Source of the DNA: Prevotella sp.
GTDB taxonomy: Bacteria; Bacteroidota; Bacteroidia; Bacteroidales; Bacteroidaceae
NCBI GenBank assembly: GCA_017619755.1
Contig: JAFZRU010000038.1
Span: 1-41,180 of the forward strand
Direction of reading: 5' to 3'
DNA length: 41,180 nucleotides
Of the stretch, positions 34,237-41,180 are shown piece after piece; position 1 is the first letter of the stretch, and every line of letters begins with the position of its first letter. The notes below the pieces were generated by a model that saw only the letters and a list, made by a program, of their open reading frames with translations, made no database searches and was not told where the DNA came from. Both the position numbers and the translations under genes were made by a program.

Positions 34237-36624
34237 TCACATCCCGTCGTTTTCCGTCCGTGCGATGATTTCCTCCTGCAACTGTCGCGTCATATCGTTG
34301 AAATAGTCGGAATAGCCGGCCACCCTCACGAGGAGGTCGCGGTAGTCGTCGGGGTGCTGCTGCGCGTCGCGGAGCGTTGCCGTGTCGATGATGTTGAACT
34401 GAATGTGGTGTCCACCCATCTTGAAATAAGAGCGGATGAGGCTGGCAAGTTTTCGCTGGTCCTGCTCCCTTTGGAGGAGCGCCGGGATGAAGCGCATGTT
34501 GAGGAGCGTCCCCCCGCTCTTCGTCTGGTCGAGTTTTCCGAGCGACTTCACCACCGCCGTCGGTCCGTGCGTGTCGGCCCCGTGCGCCGGCGAGGTGCCG
34601 TCGCTGATGGCGAAATGCGCCATCCTGCCGTTGGGCGTGGCCCCGCAAACCTGTCCGAAATAGTTGTGGCATGTGGTGCTGAGCATGTTGAGGTGCGTCC
34701 GTCCGCCCCGAGTGTTCGGCCTTCCCTCGATGGCGTTCACCAAGTCGTCATACACCCGGACGGCGATGTCGTCAGCCTGTTCGTCGTCGTTGCCGAAGAA
34801 CGGCGTGTGGTGGATGATGTACTGCCGCATCTTCTCCTCCCCCTCGAAATTGGCGTCGAGTGCGCGGAGCATGTCGTCCATGGTGTATCGTTTGTCGTCG
34901 AAGACGTGCTTCTTGAGCGCCGAGAGGCTGTCGGTGAGCGTGCCCAAACCCGTACATTGGATGTAGGTGGTGTTGTATCTCGCCCCTCCGGCATAATAGT
35001 CCCTTCCCCTCTCCACGCAGTCGTCGATGAAGATGCTGAGGAAGGTGGCGGGAGCGTAGAGGGCGAACATCCGTTCGATGTAGTTGTTGACGGCGAGTTT
35101 CATATTGACGAAATGCACCATCTGTCGCCGCCAAGCCTCGTAAAGTTGTTCGAAAGACTGGAAGAAACGTGAGTCGCCGGTGTGCAGACCGAGTTGTTTG
35201 CCGGTGAGCGGGTCCTTGCCGTCGTGGAGGGTGATTTCGAGGATTTTCGGCGTGTTGAGATAGCCGGTGAGGAGGTACGCCTCCTTGCCGAAAGCCCCCA
35301 CCTCGATGCATCCCGAACAGCCCCCCTCCCGGGCATCCTCTACGGATTTTCCAGCCCTCACCATCTCCTGCACGTAGGTGTCGGTGTTGAACACGGAGGG
35401 GTATCCGTGACCCTGCTTGATGACCTTGACACCTTGCAGGAGGAATTCCTCCGGCGTGTTGTGGGCGACGTGGATGCTGAGACCCGGCTGCAACTGGTGC
35501 AGTTCCTCCTGGATTTCCAAAATCATGTATGAGAGCGGGTTGGCCGCACTGTTTCCCTCGCGGTCCACCCCACCGATGTTGATGTTGGTGAAGTCGTTGT
35601 AGGTGCCCGACTCGAGAGCCGTGACCCCCACCTTCGGCGGCGCCGGTTGGTTGTTGAACTTCACCCACAGGCATGAGAGCAGTTCCTTGGCCTTGTCGCG
35701 GGTGAGCGTCCCGTCATCGAGCCCCTTTTGGTAGAAGGGCATGAGGTGCTGGTCGATATGCCCCGGGTTCATGGAGTCCCATCCGTTGAGTTCGGTGACG
35801 GTGCCGAGGTGCACGAACCAGTACATCTGTATGGCCTCATGGAGGTCACGCGGTGCGTGAGCCGGCACGTGGTGGCACACGTCGGCGATTTTCAGCAGTC
35901 CCTTTCTCCGCTGCTCGTCCTTCTCCTCCGCCGCCAGTTGCTCAGCCAGTTGTGCGTGCCGCTCGGCGAAGAGGATGGCGGCGTCGCACGAGATATCCAT
36001 GGCCCTGAGCTCATGCTCCTTGTCGGTGGCCTCCGGGTCGTTGATGTAATCGAGCGCCTCGATGCGTCGGCGTATGCGCTCCTTGACATCAAGGAGCCCC
36101 TGCCGGTACATCTTTCCGTCCATGGCGGTGTGTCCCGCCGCCCTCTGCTCCATGAACTCCGTGAAGACACCGGCGTGATAGGCCTCCTCCCATTCCTTGG
36201 AGACATGGCCGAAAATGCGCTCCCGCTGCGTCTTTCCCTTCCAATAAGGGATGACGACGCGCTCGTAGGTGTCGATGTCCTCCTGACTGATGTGGTAGGG
36301 CTGCAGCGGTCGGCTGTCGAGCGTGTGGAGGTCTTCTACGGAGTGGCACGTCAGTTCGGGGAAGGTAGGGACGGCCTTCGGCCTCGGTCCGCGCTCCCCC
36401 ACGATGAGTTCGTCGGGGCCGATGTAAATGGCTTTTTTCTTGCAGATTTCGAGGAAGTTGGTGGCTCTCAGGACGGCGACGGGCATGGTGCCGTAATGGT
36501 TTTTGTAAAACTCCGTCTCGATGAGCGCACGCTCAATGGAGAGCGTGACGGGGGTGTCAATGCTCTGCTGTCTGAGGCGTCTTATCCGGGCGTTCATGCC
36601 CTTGTCGTTTTCCGGGTGTATCAT
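34237..36624 (-). CDS. hypD: Glycyl radical enzyme, trans-4-hydroxy-L-proline dehydratase (HypD)
   Basis: 795 residues. HypD removes water from trans-4-hydroxyproline to give 1-pyrroline-5-carboxylate, which ProC reduces to proline. The glycyl radical motif RVAGYSD has G770 and the active-site Cys motif is SGCIE (C439, E441). Residues I recall as forming the Clostridioides difficile HypD active site (F152, H160, D278, S334, D339, F340, C434, E436, Y450, T645, G765) correspond, at a constant shift of five, to F157, H165, D283, S339, D344, F345, C439, E441, Y455, T650 and G770 here. That separates it from pyruvate formate-lyase and from choline or diol enzymes. An ATG nine codons in (MNARIRRL) could be the real start. 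It is oxygen-sensitive and needs the activase encoded one base downstream. An IS element lies 67 bases upstream. Confidence 0.9.
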   Translation of the reverse strand: MIHPENDKGMNARIRRLRQQSIDTPVTLSIERALIETEFYKNHYGTMPVAVLRATNFLEICKKKAIYIGPDELIVGERGPRPKAVPTFPELTCHSVEDLHTLDSRPLQPYHISQEDIDTYERVVIPYWKGKTQRERIFGHVSKEWEEAYHAGVFTEFMEQRAAGHTAMDGKMYRQGLLDVKERIRRRIEALDYINDPEATDKEHELRAMDISCDAAILFAERHAQLAEQLAAEEKDEQRRKGLLKIADVCHHVPAHAPRDLHEAIQMYWFVHLGTVTELNGWDSMNPGHIDQHLMPFYQKGLDDGTLTRDKAKELLSCLWVKFNNQPAPPKVGVTALESGTYNDFTNINIGGVDREGNSAANPLSYMILEIQEELHQLQPGLSIHVAHNTPEEFLLQGVKVIKQGHGYPSVFNTDTYVQEMVRAGKSVEDAREGGCSGCIEVGAFGKEAYLLTGYLNTPKILEITLHDGKDPLTGKQLGLHTGDSRFFQSFEQLYEAWRRQMVHFVNMKLAVNNYIERMFALYAPATFLSIFIDDCVERGRDYYAGGARYNTTYIQCTGLGTLTDSLSALKKHVFDDKRYTMDDMLRALDANFEGEEKMRQYIIHHTPFFGNDDEQADDIAVRVYDDLVNAIEGRPNTRGGRTHLNMLSTTCHNYFGQVCGATPNGRMAHFAISDGTSPAHGADTHGPTAVVKSLGKLDQTKSGGTLLNMRFIPALLQREQDQRKLASLIRSYFKMGGHHIQFNIIDTATLRDAQQHPDDYRDLLVRVAGYSDYFNDMTRQLQEEIIARTENDGM

Positions 36625-36642
36625 ATTTTACTCTTATTATAA

Positions 36643-36658
36643 CACGAATTACCACGAA
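36643..36658 (-). promoter_or_regulatory. Direct repeats of ATTCGTG spaced 10 bp before hypD
   Basis: On the minus strand CATTCGTGGTAATTCGTG (from about 36660 to 36643) ends 18 bases before the hypD ATG. It matches the end of the 58-bp repeat and the motif before the C10 protease gene. The intervening GTTATAATAAGAG is A/T-rich, but no TAnnTTTG is present in the 67 bases between hypD and the IS element. Confidence 0.4.
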
Positions 36659-36683
36659 TGATTCATATAATTACTATGACAGA

Positions 36684-36691
36684 TTCATTTT
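36684..36691. repeat. Target site duplication, left copy
   Basis: TTCATTTT at 36684-36691 and again at 37856-37863 directly flanks the IS ends; 8 bp is the usual duplication length for IS1595-family elements. Confidence 0.75.
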
Positions 36692-37855
36692 TTCGGTGTG
36701 GTGATAAAAGGACTAAGAAATGTTAAATCCGTAAAACGCCCCTGCGTAATCTCTCCATTTTATATCAGAAGTGTATGTGGCTGCAATTTTGATTAAGTGG
36801 TCGAAGAGGTCGTATTTGGGATTTTTGCTGTCTCGAAAGAACCTACGATTAAACTTCCAACAGAATTCGTTCAAGTAGAGTTGGAGAAATCTCTCATCCA
36901 CCTCTTTGTGGATGGCCTCTATTCCGCTTCGACATTCACCTGTTACGATATGAACCCAGGGAAGTACGTTGACAACCACCTCATGCGCACCTCCGTCCGT
37001 TTCTTGGTGTGCCTCATGTTCCCTAAGCAATTCTTTCAACCTGAAGAGGCTTTTTCCTCCATCTGTCACAGCCTTGCTGTCCATTTCAACATTTCTCGTT
37101 ACGTGTGGCTTGATTGTCTCGAATTGCTGATTCGGAACTGCGAACATCTTTATGTAATGGACAGCCTTTTTTACGTTATACTTGGACGCATTATGCAACA
37201 GGCGAGAAGCCTTGTTCATCGACTGGACGTCACCAACGTTGGCCAAGTACTCGGCAAGGATTTCATCAACGGCTTTGCTTTCTGCCATTACGAGCACCGT
37301 GGTCTTCTTGTTCTCCGGCACTTTCTCCCCATTACTTTCAACAAGTGTATATGTTGGGAAATAAGAAACGTCAAGCTCTATCTGGTCTGAAAGTTTATAT
37401 ATGGCATCACGCTTGCCCATAATGTCCCTAAGTTTCATCATCATAAGCCACACGGGAGGATATTCCTTCATATCCAATTGATACTGCATCTCCTTTGCCG
37501 AAAGAACCTGTTTGAGGGAGGTCATAAGATGGGCTGTGAAGAACCAGGAATGCAGTGGAAGGTGACTACTTTCCATCACCGTTCCTTTGGTAAGGGGTAT
37601 TCTGCAGCCGCAACTTTTACATTGGAATTCACCGCGTCCTTTTAACCAAGTGTAGATTGTTCCGTTGCATTTTGGGCATGTAACACCAACAGTTTGCCGT
37701 ATCTCCTTGAAATAGGAGACGCAGCTTTCCTCGTCAGGGAATCTATAGAAGAAATCTTTCAGCAGCATATTCAAGGGTTTTGCTGCAAATGTATTGACTT
37801 TATCGCACATTCAGTCCAAATTAACATTTTTTAGTCCTTTTATCACCACACCGAA
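36692..37855 (-). mobile_element. Complete IS1595-family insertion sequence (1164 bp)
   Basis: The ends are inverted repeats beginning TTCGGTGTGGTGATAAAAGG and extending 35 bases (36692-36726 and 37821-37855) with one mismatch. An 8-bp duplication (TTCATTTT) flanks the element. It carries one intact transposase on the minus strand, in the same direction as hypD and pepP. The matching ends, intact gene and clean duplication point to a recent, probably still active insertion. It landed between two AATTCGTG-type repeats in the pepP-hypD spacer. Confidence 0.9.
36713..37810 (-). CDS. IS1595-family (ISXO2-like) transposase
   Basis: 365 residues. An N-terminal zinc ribbon (C45, C48, C64, C67; CPKC and CKSC) is followed by a DDE-type nuclease. 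Likely acidic residues are D147 (ELDVSYF) and D250 (VTDGG), and then E292 with R294 (GECRS), where many relatives have Asn-x-Lys; this looks like the DDER variant of the family, an assignment made by eye. The conserved tail YLNEFCWKFNRR is present. The frame is complete, and both of its ends lie at or inside the terminal repeats. Confidence 0.93.
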   Translation of the reverse strand: MCDKVNTFAAKPLNMLLKDFFYRFPDEESCVSYFKEIRQTVGVTCPKCNGTIYTWLKGRGEFQCKSCGCRIPLTKGTVMESSHLPLHSWFFTAHLMTSLKQVLSAKEMQYQLDMKEYPPVWLMMMKLRDIMGKRDAIYKLSDQIELDVSYFPTYTLVESNGEKVPENKKTTVLVMAESKAVDEILAEYLANVGDVQSMNKASRLLHNASKYNVKKAVHYIKMFAVPNQQFETIKPHVTRNVEMDSKAVTDGGKSLFRLKELLREHEAHQETDGGAHEVVVNVLPWVHIVTGECRSGIEAIHKEVDERFLQLYLNEFCWKFNRRFFRDSKNPKYDLFDHLIKIAATYTSDIKWRDYAGAFYGFNIS

Positions 37856-37866
37856 TTCATTTTTTA

Positions 37867-37924
37867 CACGAATTACCACGCGTTCGACTTTGTCGCTTCG
37901 CTTGTCGAAGAATTATCCATTAAT
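37867..37924 (-). repeat. 58-bp dispersed repeat, copy 2 (inverted partner 26205-26262)
   Basis: Reverse complement of 26205-26262 with three mismatches. It lies just outside the right target duplication of the IS. Read toward hypD it has the same orientation that copy 1 has toward the ABC-F gene. Confidence 0.88.
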
Positions 37925-37933
37925 TTTATTGCA

Positions 37934-38040
37934 CGCTCGGGCGGATTTGCAATCCGGCCGCATTGAATATGAGCATTTGCAATGCGAGTTTCGGATTAAA
38001 AATCCTGATACTCAAGGCATCGGGATTGCAAATCCCGATG
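37934..38040. repeat. Hairpin-forming intergenic repeat (partial match to 28089-28141)
   Basis: Three stem-loops: CGGATT-TGC-AATCCG (37942-37956); GCATTG (37960-37965) with CAATGC (37980-37985); and CATCGGGATT-GCA-AATCCCGATG (38018-38040). The first 53 bases resemble 28089-28141, where the loop-closing T-A pair of the first hairpin is replaced by A-T. No coding potential. It ends about 40 bases before the pepP stop. Confidence 0.7.
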
Positions 38041-38077
38041 AGCGACGTGAGCGACGACCTTTGACGGGTATGAATAA

Positions 38078-39472
38078 TTAAAGACCTTTGGCGGCATAGA
38101 CCTCTTCGAGGGTCATGGGTTTGTTGAGGGAACCTAATCGTTTCACGCCGTCGGGGGTGATGACGTAGTTGAGTTCGTTGCGCAGGCCGGTGAAGTCGCG
38201 CCAGACGTGGAGTTTGTCGTAGCAGATGAAATCCTCGAAGCGGTGCTCCGCCTCCCACTGGTCCATGAGTTCCGGGATGAAATAGATGCCCGGCTCCACG
38301 GTGAAGACGAAACCCGGCTCCAACGGACGCGCCAGTCGGAGGGACTTGAAGCCAAACTGCGTGCTTTTTTTCTCCCCGTCGGCGTAGCCCACATACTGCT
38401 CGCCCAAGTTCTCCATGTCGTGCACATCGAGGCCCATCATGTGCCCCACGCCGCAGGGGAAGAAGAGCGCGTAGGCCCCGGTGGCTGCCGCCTCTTCGGG
38501 GTCGCCCTTCATGAGGCCGAGGGCTTTCATCCCCTCCGCTATCTTGGCGGCGGCTGCGAGGTGTGCGTTGCGGAAGGGTGCGCCGGGTCTCAGTTGTGCG
38601 ACGGCGGCGCGGAAACTCTCCAAGTGGATGTTGTAAATCTCCTCCTGCCGTGTGGAGAAACGCTTCCCCACGGGCATCGAAGAGGAGAGGTCGCCGGCGT
38701 AGCATCCCGGACCCTCCGCACCGGCGTCGAGGAGGAAGATGTCGCCCTCCTCCATCGTATGGATAAAACCATGGTTGTGCAGCACCTGCCCCCTGACGGT
38801 GGCGATGGTGGGGAAGGAGAGTTGCCGTCCTTGTCGTGCGGCCACCTCCGCCACTGTAGCGGCCACCTCCGCCTCGTGCATGCCGGGTCGGACCATGCGG
38901 TATGCCGCGAGGTGCATCTCCGTGGAGAGGTCCACCGCCTGTTCGATGCATGCAAGTTCCTCTTCGTCCTTGTGATTGCGCTGTTTCACGACGGCGCGAA
39001 TGAAGGGCAGCGACGCCCGCCCGTCCTGGGCCGACGGCTCCACCTGCAACAGTTCCCACAGCCAGGTGCGGTGCTCAGCCCTGTAGGGAGGAAGGAAATG
39101 CACGGTCTGTCCTTTCGCCCTTGCCTTGTCAAGGCAAGCCTTCAGGCTCGTCAGCGGCAGCGTCTCCCCCACCCCGGCCTCGCGGCTCAGGTCGCCCACG
39201 GAAGGCACCTTGCCCGTCCACACGATGTCGTCGATGGTGAGTTCATTGCCGAAGACCACCTCACGACCCTCGTCGATATCGATGACGGCGGCGAGTCCCG
39301 GCTGTGATATGCCGAAGAAATAGAGGAAGGTGCTGTCCTGTCGGTAGGGATAGGTGTTGTCGGCGTAGTTCATTCCCACCTCCCCGTTGCCGAGGAAGAG
39401 GAGGATGCCGTTTCCCACGTCATGTCTCAGTTGGTCGCGGCGGCGTTGATAGGTTTGGAGCGTGAATGTCAT
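38078..39472 (-). CDS. pepP: Xaa-Pro aminopeptidase (M24B, PepP-like)
   Basis: 464 residues from MTFTLQTYQRRRDQL. This start is favoured over the longer open frame because its ATG overlaps the stop of the upstream gene by four bases (ATGA) and matches the family N-terminus. The aminopeptidase P N-terminal domain (1-170) is followed by the pita-bread fold with the dinuclear metal ligands: Asp in LLDAGAEG and GDLSSSMPVG, His in GVGHMMGLDVHD, and Glu in VEPGIYF and RNELNYVI. It removes the N-terminal residue from peptides whose second residue is proline; relatives can also accept hydroxyproline. There is no signal peptide, so it is cytoplasmic. It lies upstream of hypD on the same strand, now separated by the IS. 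Confidence 0.92.
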   Translation of the reverse strand: MTFTLQTYQRRRDQLRHDVGNGILLFLGNGEVGMNYADNTYPYRQDSTFLYFFGISQPGLAAVIDIDEGREVVFGNELTIDDIVWTGKVPSVGDLSREAGVGETLPLTSLKACLDKARAKGQTVHFLPPYRAEHRTWLWELLQVEPSAQDGRASLPFIRAVVKQRNHKDEEELACIEQAVDLSTEMHLAAYRMVRPGMHEAEVAATVAEVAARQGRQLSFPTIATVRGQVLHNHGFIHTMEEGDIFLLDAGAEGPGCYAGDLSSSMPVGKRFSTRQEEIYNIHLESFRAAVAQLRPGAPFRNAHLAAAAKIAEGMKALGLMKGDPEEAAATGAYALFFPCGVGHMMGLDVHDMENLGEQYVGYADGEKKSTQFGFKSLRLARPLEPGFVFTVEPGIYFIPELMDQWEAEHRFEDFICYDKLHVWRDFTGLRNELNYVITPDGVKRLGSLNKPMTLEEVYAAKGL

Positions 39473-40314
39473 TGCTTGTAAGGATGAATGTTGTTGATTT
39501 TGGGGTGCTTGCTGACGGAGAGGTTGGTTTTGGGGAAATACTCCCCGATTAGTTGGTATAGTCCCGGGTCGTATTCCTGCAGTTCCTCCCTTGTGTTGCA
39601 CCAGTTGTGCTTCCCGTCGGTGTGGGGCATCTCCGCATTGACGTTGAACCAGTCCTGCACGCCCTCTGCGAAATACTCCTCCTTGTCGGTGATGCGGTAA
39701 GTGTTGTCGAGAATGCCGCTCGCCTTCGCCCTCTCGTAGAGGGCTTGCAGCCTTGTGTTGAAGGCGGTATCGACCTGGATGATGCCGATGCAGTGGATGG
39801 CGTGGGCGAACTCATGCACGAGGATGTCCTCGGCGTGGTATTTGTCTATCTGGTAGGCCAGCACGTTCTCCTCCGCACAACTGGTGAGCGGCTCCTCGAT
39901 AGTGCCTCCCAACCCACGGGCACGGAGGTCCCAGTTGAGCGCGGTGTCGTTGGCGAGATAACGGTGCTCGGGCAGGTCCGTGGTGCCTTCGTAGCGTGCC
40001 ATGATGGCCACACGGGCACCGGCCTTCCGCATGGCGTGGAGGATGTCGGGGTGCAGCATCTTTGTCATGGCGTAGAGGGTGCGGTGGGCGGCGGTGAAGG
40101 CAGAGTCCGGCACACGCCAAGAGGAAATGAGCGGCAGTCCGTTGACATCGACATACTTGGTGTAAAACTTGTCGAGGTGGAGGGAGTCGGGAGGGGAAGT
40201 GACTTGGCATGGGGGGATGTCAAGGGTCTCCGTTTCCTTTTGCTCCGCCTGTTTCTGGCAGGCTGCAAGGGCCGCGATGACGGCCACAAACAACAGGGTT
40301 TTGATGATGCGCAT
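39469..40314 (-). CDS. Zincin-type metallopeptidase lipoprotein
   Basis: 281 residues with a lipobox (ALAAC, Cys19). The zinc motif is HEFAH at 167-171 within AEDILVHEFAHAIHCIG; the downstream EEYFAEGVQDWF supplies a Glu (likely E217), as in gluzincins. The pattern CAEENVLAYQIDKYHAEDIL before the HExxH is shared with a poorly described family of secreted bacterial and fungal zincins. The substrate is unknown. The stop overlaps the pepP start (ATGA), so the two are co-translated; a cell-envelope peptidase paired with a cytoplasmic aminopeptidase suggests peptide use. The -7 element is at 40337-40344, with GGAAA before the ATG. Confidence 0.85.
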   Translation of the reverse strand: MRIIKTLLFVAVIAALAACQKQAEQKETETLDIPPCQVTSPPDSLHLDKFYTKYVDVNGLPLISSWRVPDSAFTAAHRTLYAMTKMLHPDILHAMRKAGARVAIMARYEGTTDLPEHRYLANDTALNWDLRARGLGGTIEEPLTSCAEENVLAYQIDKYHAEDILVHEFAHAIHCIGIIQVDTAFNTRLQALYERAKASGILDNTYRITDKEEYFAEGVQDWFNVNAEMPHTDGKHNWCNTREELQEYDPGLYQLIGEYFPKTNLSVSKHPKINNIHPYKQ

Positions 40315-40336
40315 GGGTAATTTCCTTTTGATGCCT

Positions 40337-40344
40337 CAAAGGTA
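40337..40344 (-). promoter_or_regulatory. -7 element of the metallopeptidase-pepP operon (TACCTTTG)
   Basis: TACCTTTG on the minus strand, 22 bases before the ATG at 40314. The -33 region has only a weak match (TTTTCC). Confidence 0.65.
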
Positions 40345-40404
40345 GTGATTTTTTGGGGAAAACTGTCATTTGAGGAGGGGATTTTTTTTGAGGGGGGATT
40401 TTTT

Positions 40405-40533
40405 CGGGATGACGTTATAACGGGATTTCGGGATTCCGAGGTGTCGTAATAACGTTATTACGGGATTCCGTTATAACGAGGAATCGGGAAAACGGGAAAA
40501 CGGGGGGCGGGAGAACGGGATAACGGGATTCCG
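40405..40533. repeat. Palindrome- and AACGGG-rich intergenic stretch
   Basis: The motif CGGGATT(C/T)CG or AACGGGA is repeated many times. Perfect palindromes are CGTTATAACG at 40413-40422 and 40469-40478 and CGTAATAACGTTATTACG at 40445-40462. There is no coding capacity. It lies between the metallopeptidase promoter and the terminator of the next gene. Confidence 0.7.
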
Positions 40534-40534
40534 A

Positions 40535-40567
40535 AAAAAAATCCTCCCGGGGTGGGAGGATTTTTTT
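40535..40567 (-). terminator. Terminator after the T9SS cargo gene
   Basis: A perfect 14-bp stem (40535-40548 with 40554-40567) with A and T runs on both sides can work in either direction; it serves the minus-strand gene ending at 40607. A second hairpin (GCAGGGAG 40570-40577 with CTCCCTGC 40584-40591) lies between them. Confidence 0.85.
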
Positions 40568-40606
40568 GGGCAGGGAGCGGTGGCTCCCTGCGGGGTGAGG
40601 GGAATT

Positions 40607-41180
40607 TTATTTCACCACGACTTTGTGGGTGGTGATGGAGCCGTTGGCATAGGTGCGGCGGATGATGTTGATGCCCTTTGCCATGGTGGAGATGCGAGCG
40701 CCATTGGCGGTGAAAATCTCCGTGCGGACGATGTTGCCGGCGGGAGTGAGCGTCGTGATGCCGTCGAGGACGTCCTCGGCGTATTGCTTCGACTTCTCAC
40801 CGTTGTTCATCACGTAGATGTCATAAATCTGTCCGCTCGACTTGGCGGCGGTGTGGAGGACGCGGACATAGACTTGGTCGTTGCCCTCGTAGGAGACCTT
40901 CGTGCGCTTCCAGTTGCGCTTGATGAGCGAGTAGTTGATGTCGCCCAACTTCGTCCAAGTCTCGCCGTCGGCAGAGACCTCGATTTGCATCGTCGGGATT
41001 TGTCCCTCGTTGCCGTTGCCGGCATAGACGATGACATCAAACGGTGCCTGCCACTTGGCCGCGGTCTCCAAACTGGCGTTGAAGGGACCGTCGCTCGGTT
41101 GCTTGCCGAAGGTCATTGCGTTGGGCGTGATGCCGATGGAGTCGTTCACTCCGATGGCGTCCTCGGCAGCGTCGGGGTTG
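40607..41180 (-). CDS. C-terminal part of a T9SS-secreted protein (5' end outside window)
   Basis: The frame is open through the right edge of the window (codons for NPDAAEDAIG precede the first possible GTG at 41149), so only the last 190 or so residues are seen. A beta-sandwich of discoidin/F5-8C-like character (MQIEVSADGETWTKLGDI) is followed by a T9SS type A sorting domain: VRTEIFTANGARISTMAKGI and the terminal THKVVVK, a pattern frequent in Prevotella cargo. The protein is therefore exported through the outer membrane; its catalytic part, if any, is not in the window. Confidence 0.8.
   Translation of the reverse strand, partial: NPDAAEDAIGVNDSIGITPNAMTFGKQPSDGPFNASLETAAKWQAPFDVIVYAGNGNEGQIPTMQIEVSADGETWTKLGDINYSLIKRNWKRTKVSYEGNDQVYVRVLHTAAKSSGQIYDIYVMNNGEKSKQYAEDVLDGITTLTPAGNIVRTEIFTANGARISTMAKGINIIRRTYANGSITTHKVVVK

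Noticed and set aside
36694-37853. Alternative IS boundaries starting at CGGTG
   Set aside because: Flanks at those boundaries give no matching 8-base duplication, whereas ends at 36692 and 37855 give TTCATTTT on both sides.

Overview
The window reads as chromosomal DNA from a Prevotella-like member of the Bacteroidales. The evidence is convergent: promoters of the Bacteroidetes type (TAnnTTTG at -7, often TTTG about 20 bases upstream) in front of several genes and tRNAs; a SusC/SusD pair; secreted proteins ending in type IX secretion (T9SS) sorting domains; a C10 (streptopain-like) protease with DUF285 and dockerin modules; and an HlyD/RND/TolC pump. The species cannot be named from this sequence.

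Layout. 1-1.2 kb: a cupin/carboxymuconolactone-decarboxylase protein coupled to a C-terminally truncated flavodoxin lipoprotein. 1.2-3.7 kb: a small secreted protein, tRNA-Arg(ACG), rarA and tRNA-Ser(CGA). 4.1-12.9 kb: two large secreted proteins on the minus strand, a GH128-like glycoside hydrolase followed by a 1707-residue CotH-kinase/lamin-tail/Ig protein. 13.3-18.8 kb: a three-gene efflux operon (hlyD-RND-tolC), separated from the hydrolase by a striking polypurine tract. 19.0-24.3 kb: tRNA-Leu(UAG), a 9-bp-period CTATAG array and a lone susC-susD pair. 25-28 kb: an OmpA-family lipoprotein and an ABC-F protein whose second ATP site is degenerate. 28-33.3 kb: repeat-rich intergenic DNA and two dockerin-bearing secreted proteins, one a C10 cysteine protease. 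33.3-40.3 kb, all minus strand: a zinc metallopeptidase lipoprotein, an Xaa-Pro aminopeptidase, a complete IS1595-family insertion sequence, a glycyl radical enzyme and its activase. 40.6 kb to the end: the C-terminus of another T9SS cargo protein.

The most informative locus is 33.3-40.3 kb. The glycyl radical enzyme matches the active-site residues known for trans-4-hydroxy-L-proline dehydratase (HypD) at a constant offset. With the neighbouring Xaa-Pro aminopeptidase, metallopeptidase and secreted C10 protease it suggests use of proline/hydroxyproline-rich peptides, although ProC is not in the window and the functional link is inference. An IS1595-family element with 35-bp ends and an 8-bp target duplication sits 67 bp upstream of hypD.

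The intergenic DNA is unusually rich in repeats: a 58-bp inverted pair 11.6 kb apart, paired hairpin-forming repeats, tandem arrays of 9, 19 and 25 bp, and direct repeats of ATTCGTG spaced 10 bp apart before three genes in the sense orientation.
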